From Terriglobales bacterium (lineage in GTDB: Bacteria > Acidobacteriota > Terriglobia > Terriglobales > Acidobacteriaceae), in the NCBI GenBank assembly GCA_015655585.1, contig JAATEV010000038.1:1-34506 (forward strand): 34,506 nucleotides of DNA. The letters are read 5' to 3'. Under the pieces are notes generated by a model. The model was not told the origin of the DNA. It was given only the letters and a program-made list of their open reading frames with translations, and made no database searches. The position numbers and the translations under genes were made by a program. Positions 31,532-34,506 of the stretch are shown piece by piece (positions within the stretch are counted from its first letter, which is position 1; each line of letters starts with the position of its first letter).

Positions 31532-31895
31532 TAAGGAGAGATCAGGCAGGCGGAGATTTTTATCAGGCATGGACGGGGTACAAAAGTGGGCACAATCGCG
31601 TTTTATCGTCTCGTCCCCATCGCTCATAACTTCTTTAGAATGTTTGGAGCATCGAGCAGGAATTGAATCCGGAAATATCGGTTTTGCAGGCGAGAAAACC
31701 CATTTATTTTCAGTGTCTTATGGAAGTTCCAATGTACTGAAAGGCCCTATCCGCGGTTGATTGAGGTGCCCAATGCAGATCAAAGTCAGGCTCAATTCTC
31801 GGCTCACCCAGAGGTGGGTATGTTGGGGCACGCCTGAGGAAGGCGCTTCGTATCAGAAACCCCTTTAGAATAGTCCGAAGCAGAATGAAAAGCGA
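31532..31895. other. 364-base gap without a recognisable gene
   Basis: The gap between convergent genes (PAS-GGDEF and AraC regulator) is AT-richer than its surroundings around 31640-31740. It contains GGGGTACAAAAGTGGGCACA near 31577, which resembles recombination-site flanks. Further on are a bulged stem formed by GTGCCCAA near 31768 and TTGGGGCAC near 31823 enclosing a CACC/GGTG hairpin, and an 8-bp inverted repeat 31868-31875/31894-31901 that runs into the AraC stop. No ORF here has protein-like character. Confidence 0.5.
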
Positions 31896-32672
31896 CTATT
31901 CGGTTACTGCGTATTGACTTGGGACCTTTCCAGTCACGCGCTTGAACATCGCGGTGAAGGCCCAGGCAGTGTCATACCCAAGCACGCCGGCAATCTCAAG
32001 CAATGGCCTTCCTTCGGTGAGCATCGGAATGGCAACGAAGGTGCGGATCTGATCCCGCCATCCCTGGAAGGTAAGCTCCGTCTCTTTGCGAACCAGCCTC
32101 ATGAGCGTGCGAGGAGACATATCGAGCTTTGCCGCCCACTGCTCCAGCGTTGCCGGGTCGCCGGGCTTCTTCAAGAGCGATTGCTCCATATGCCGTAACC
32201 TCTCATCTCGAAGCGATGGCAGACTTACAGGATGAATCGGCGTCCAGTCGATCTCGCCTAGTAATGCCTTCACGATCTGTCCCTCCTGCCCGTACTCGTC
32301 GTACTCAATTGGCATTTCAACGACTCGAAGAACGAGCTCGTGTAACAAGGGGGACACGGACAGCATCCGGGGAGTCTTCGGTGGAGAAACCGAATCAACC
32401 GAAGCGATATACAAAGTTCGCATCTCAAGCTGACCGATACTGCCAGTCTGATGGCGATACCCAGCCGGCAGCCAGACCGCGCGCTTCGGCGGGATGATCC
32501 AGCAACCCAGGTCCATCGTCAGCCGCATACTGCCCGAGGCTGCATAGAGAAATTGCGCACGGATGTGCGTGTGCATAAAGCCCGCATAGCCCGCCGGGTA
32601 ACTTTTTGCCATTGCTGCGACAGGACGCGGCACTGTCTGCAAATACTCGTGATTCTCGGATCGCTTCGCCAT
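31896..32672 (-). CDS. AraC-family transcriptional regulator with cupin domain (NimR-like)
   Basis: The protein is 258 residues. An N-terminal AraC-type cupin (about 15-95: HTHIRAQFLYAASGSM, IIPPKRAVWLPAGYRHQ, MRTLYI) is followed by the double helix-turn-helix DNA-binding domain (about 165-258: DPATLEQWAAKLDMSPRTLMRLVRKETELTFQGWRDQIR, then LEIAGVLGYDTAWAFTAMFKRVTGKVPSQY). The IPPKRAVWLPAG and MRTLYI signatures are those of NimR-like regulators rather than siderophore regulators of the PchR type. It is divergent from the TonB-dependent receptor gene and a likely local regulator of it. No good ribosome site precedes ATG 32672; the start fits the family. Confidence 0.9.
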   Translation of the reverse strand: MAKRSENHEYLQTVPRPVAAMAKSYPAGYAGFMHTHIRAQFLYAASGSMRLTMDLGCWIIPPKRAVWLPAGYRHQTGSIGQLEMRTLYIASVDSVSPPKTPRMLSVSPLLHELVLRVVEMPIEYDEYGQEGQIVKALLGEIDWTPIHPVSLPSLRDERLRHMEQSLLKKPGDPATLEQWAAKLDMSPRTLMRLVRKETELTFQGWRDQIRTFVAIPMLTEGRPLLEIAGVLGYDTAWAFTAMFKRVTGKVPSQYAVTE

Positions 32673-32765
32673 GACCAGATCAACGTAGGACGTGGCACCT
32701 TACGAGGAGCACGTCATTCTCTAATTCGATATTCTACTCGGACTGAACTAGTCTGATATTGGAAA

Positions 32766-32805
32766 GGCTCCTGCGGCTGTCTTTTGGCGAAGCACCGCAA
32801 GAGCC
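32766..32805 (+). promoter_or_regulatory. Leader hairpin upstream of the siderophore-type receptor
   Basis: GGCTC-c-TGCGG (32766-32776) pairs with CCGCA-a-GAGCC (32795-32805), a 10-bp stem with one 1x1 mismatch, in the region between the AraC and receptor genes. If transcription starts near 32760 it would sit at the 5' end of the mRNA. Confidence 0.4.
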
Positions 32806-32889
32806 CCGAGATCGACAACCCGAAGGCCGACGACTGCTTCCAGTGTAGAGCAGCCGCGCGCCGACCGGGAAAACGAAAGGTGCGTGTTT

Positions 32890-34506
32890 ATGTCTCATCG
32901 CTGGCGTGTTTTATCGGTAGGCTCAATACTTTCACTCCTGATGGCCGTTGCTTCTGCACAGCCGACACAATGGCCAGCTTGCAGTTCTCTGACCGGAGCT
33001 TCCCGGATCACGGTAAGCGGAACTGTCTCGGATACGACGGGCGCCCGTATTACCTCAGCGACCGTCCAGATCGGATGCGGAACGCAGTTGCAGCAGGCCC
33101 GCACGGACGGCTCCGGGCACTTCACGCTGACTATTCCCGAAGGCGCCTATCGTCTCCAGGTCGAAGCCGCGGGATTTGCCGTCTACACCAAAGATCTGAA
33201 CGTCAATAGCGGTGCCTCTACCGCCGACATCACTCTGGCTGTGCAGAATGCCTCGAATACCGTAACGGTGCAGGCTGAAGCCGGATATGTCGCCAGTGAT
33301 GGCACGCTTGCAACCAAGACCAACACGCCTCTGCTTGAAACACCGCAGTCGATCTCCGTGATAACGCGCGACCTGATGGACTCGCAAGCGCCACAGAGCA
33401 TCAACGAGGCGCTGCGTTATGCGCCAGGCATTGTGCCGGAGTCGCAGGGCACGACCTCATCCTTCTGGAATGCGAGCAGTCTGCAACTGCGTGGCTTTAT
33501 TCCTGACATCTACCAGGACGGGTTGGCGGACGACGCCACCGGCAACAATCTGCTCGACGCCTATTTTTACCAGAACATCGAGATCCTGGAGGGGCCGTCC
33601 TCCGTGCTCTACGGACAAGGCAGCCTGGCCGGCATCGTGAATGTGGAGACCAAACGCCCCAGGGCCTCGGCGTTCCATGAAATCCAGTTTGGTGCCGGCA
33701 CGTATGGCCGCTATGAGGGCAACTTCGATTTCAGCGGCCCGCTGGCGACACCGCATCTGCTGTACCGGCTTACGGGAGTTGGGTTCTCCGAGGGCTCGCA
33801 GACATGGTTTATCCATCCGGAGCGCTATGCCATTGCTCCTGCTTTGACCTGGCTGCCGGATTCCAAGACCAGCCTGACCTTGTTAAGCAACTACACCTAC
33901 AACCCGGAGGTGGGCGCATACGCTAACGTGCCGGCACTTGGCAGCGCGCTTTTCAACCCCAACGGGAAGATTGCGCCTGGCTTCTTCGCCGGTGATCCGA
34001 ACTTCAACAAGACGAAGCAGTCCTTCATCCAGGCCGGAGATGTGTTCAGCCGGAGCTTCGGCGATGGCTGGAGGCTGGACCAGAACTTCCGCTTCACGGG
34101 CAACCGCGACTACGCAAAGATGATCTGGCCCGAGGACCTTGAGGCGGACAACGAAACCCTGGACCGGTACACGTTTATCCGCCATGTCTCCTTCAATTCC
34201 GTTCTGTCCGATCAGCGCATCATGAAGGTCCTTAAGACCGGCAAGCTGCGGCAGACTCTGCTGGCGGGCGTCAACACGATGCACTTCAGCGAGGGCTGGG
34301 CCTGGGGCAATGGAACGATCGATCCCATCAACATCTTTCATCCTGTCTATTACCTGCAGGTAACCGCACCGACGCTGACCGGCAAAGAGTCTCTGCTGGA
34401 AGACCAGACCGGTATCTACTTTCAGGATCAGGCATCCATCGGGCGACTGCGGCTCTCCTTTGCCGGCCGGCAGGACTGGCTCTCCGGACAGCTAACGGAA
34501 ACCGGC
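32890..34506 (+). CDS. TonB-dependent siderophore-type receptor, 3' end missing at window edge
   Basis: The frame is open from ATG 32890 (GAAAGG nine bases upstream) to the last base, giving 539 residues without a stop. A signal peptide (VLSVGSILSLLMAVASAQ) is followed by a CarboxypepD_reg-like domain (about 40-115: VSGTVSDTTGARITSATVQ, FTLTIPEGAYRLQVEAAGF). The plug domain reads TPLLETPQSISVITRDLM and SINEALRYAPGIV, then LQLRGF and ILEGPSSVLYGQGSLAGIVN, which is the FhuE/FpvA-type siderophore receptor pattern. The barrel continues past the edge. It should import a ferric chelate using TonB-ExbBD. It is divergent from the AraC-family regulator by 217 bases; no Fur box is evident. Confidence 0.93.
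   Translation, partial: MSHRWRVLSVGSILSLLMAVASAQPTQWPACSSLTGASRITVSGTVSDTTGARITSATVQIGCGTQLQQARTDGSGHFTLTIPEGAYRLQVEAAGFAVYTKDLNVNSGASTADITLAVQNASNTVTVQAEAGYVASDGTLATKTNTPLLETPQSISVITRDLMDSQAPQSINEALRYAPGIVPESQGTTSSFWNASSLQLRGFIPDIYQDGLADDATGNNLLDAYFYQNIEILEGPSSVLYGQGSLAGIVNVETKRPRASAFHEIQFGAGTYGRYEGNFDFSGPLATPHLLYRLTGVGFSEGSQTWFIHPERYAIAPALTWLPDSKTSLTLLSNYTYNPEVGAYANVPALGSALFNPNGKIAPGFFAGDPNFNKTKQSFIQAGDVFSRSFGDGWRLDQNFRFTGNRDYAKMIWPEDLEADNETLDRYTFIRHVSFNSVLSDQRIMKVLKTGKLRQTLLAGVNTMHFSEGWAWGNGTIDPINIFHPVYYLQVTAPTLTGKESLLEDQTGIYFQDQASIGRLRLSFAGRQDWLSGQLTETG

Noticed and set aside
32784..33209. 141-residue + strand frame overlapping the start of the siderophore receptor
   Set aside because: It lies mostly in a different frame of the receptor gene, which has a signal peptide, plug motifs and an open frame to the window edge.
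1..34506. CRISPR arrays, tRNA or rRNA genes, intact insertion sequences
   Set aside because: Reading both strands gave no regularly spaced repeats, no cloverleaf with a plausible TTCRA arm, no rRNA segments and no transposase or integrase frame.

Overview
The window reads as chromosomal DNA of an Acidobacteriota soil bacterium of the Terriglobus/Granulicella/Edaphobacter type. The grounds are a TIGR03435-family 'soil-associated' exported protein, two very long TonB-dependent receptors with an N-terminal carboxypeptidase-regulatory-like domain (Oar type), a high density of secreted hydrolases, GC-rich coding sequence, and short palindromic or dispersed intergenic repeats. This is a judgement from protein character; no phylogenetic marker was tested. 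No tRNA, rRNA, CRISPR array or intact mobile element was seen.

Left part (1-9.2 kb, nearly all + strand): the 3' end of sucC overlaps sucD by one base (TCA cycle), followed by a strong terminator. Next come an exported lipoprotein esterase, a 53-residue membrane protein on the - strand, ndk (TTG start), a HAD phosphatase, a secreted SGNH/GDSL hydrolase (-), an exported aldose 1-epimerase, glycerate 2-kinase and a thioredoxin-like [2Fe-2S] protein. Rho-independent terminators separate many of these units.

Centre (9.2-22.7 kb): after the TIGR03435 protein lies a metal/corrinoid acquisition region. cbtB-cbtA (predicted cobalt transport) sits behind a compact cobalamin-type riboswitch with its own promoter. 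Divergent from it is a histidine-phosphatase-family protein, then two tandem paralogous exported Cys/His-rich proteins and an Oar-type TonB receptor. A second, 1168-residue Oar-type receptor is convergent with the first, and its leader holds a full-length cobalamin riboswitch. A secreted M16 protease is divergent from it. The inferred logic is that corrinoid status shuts off both outer-membrane uptake (receptor) and cobalt import (CbtAB).

Right part (22.7-34.5 kb): a three-gene - strand copper-type unit (small Cys/His/Met-rich exported protein, Tat-exported two-domain multicopper oxidase with a Met-rich tail, TolC-family outer-membrane factor) is followed by a secreted S9 dipeptidyl-peptidase, two divergent diguanylate cyclases (both with intact GGEEF and RxxD), an orphan 364-base gap, an AraC-family regulator and a divergent TonB-dependent siderophore-type receptor that runs off the right edge.

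The most interesting signals are the two cobalamin riboswitches framing a metal-uptake locus, and the recurring small exported proteins sharing an H-C-x-M motif, each at the head of an outer-membrane metal-handling gene set.
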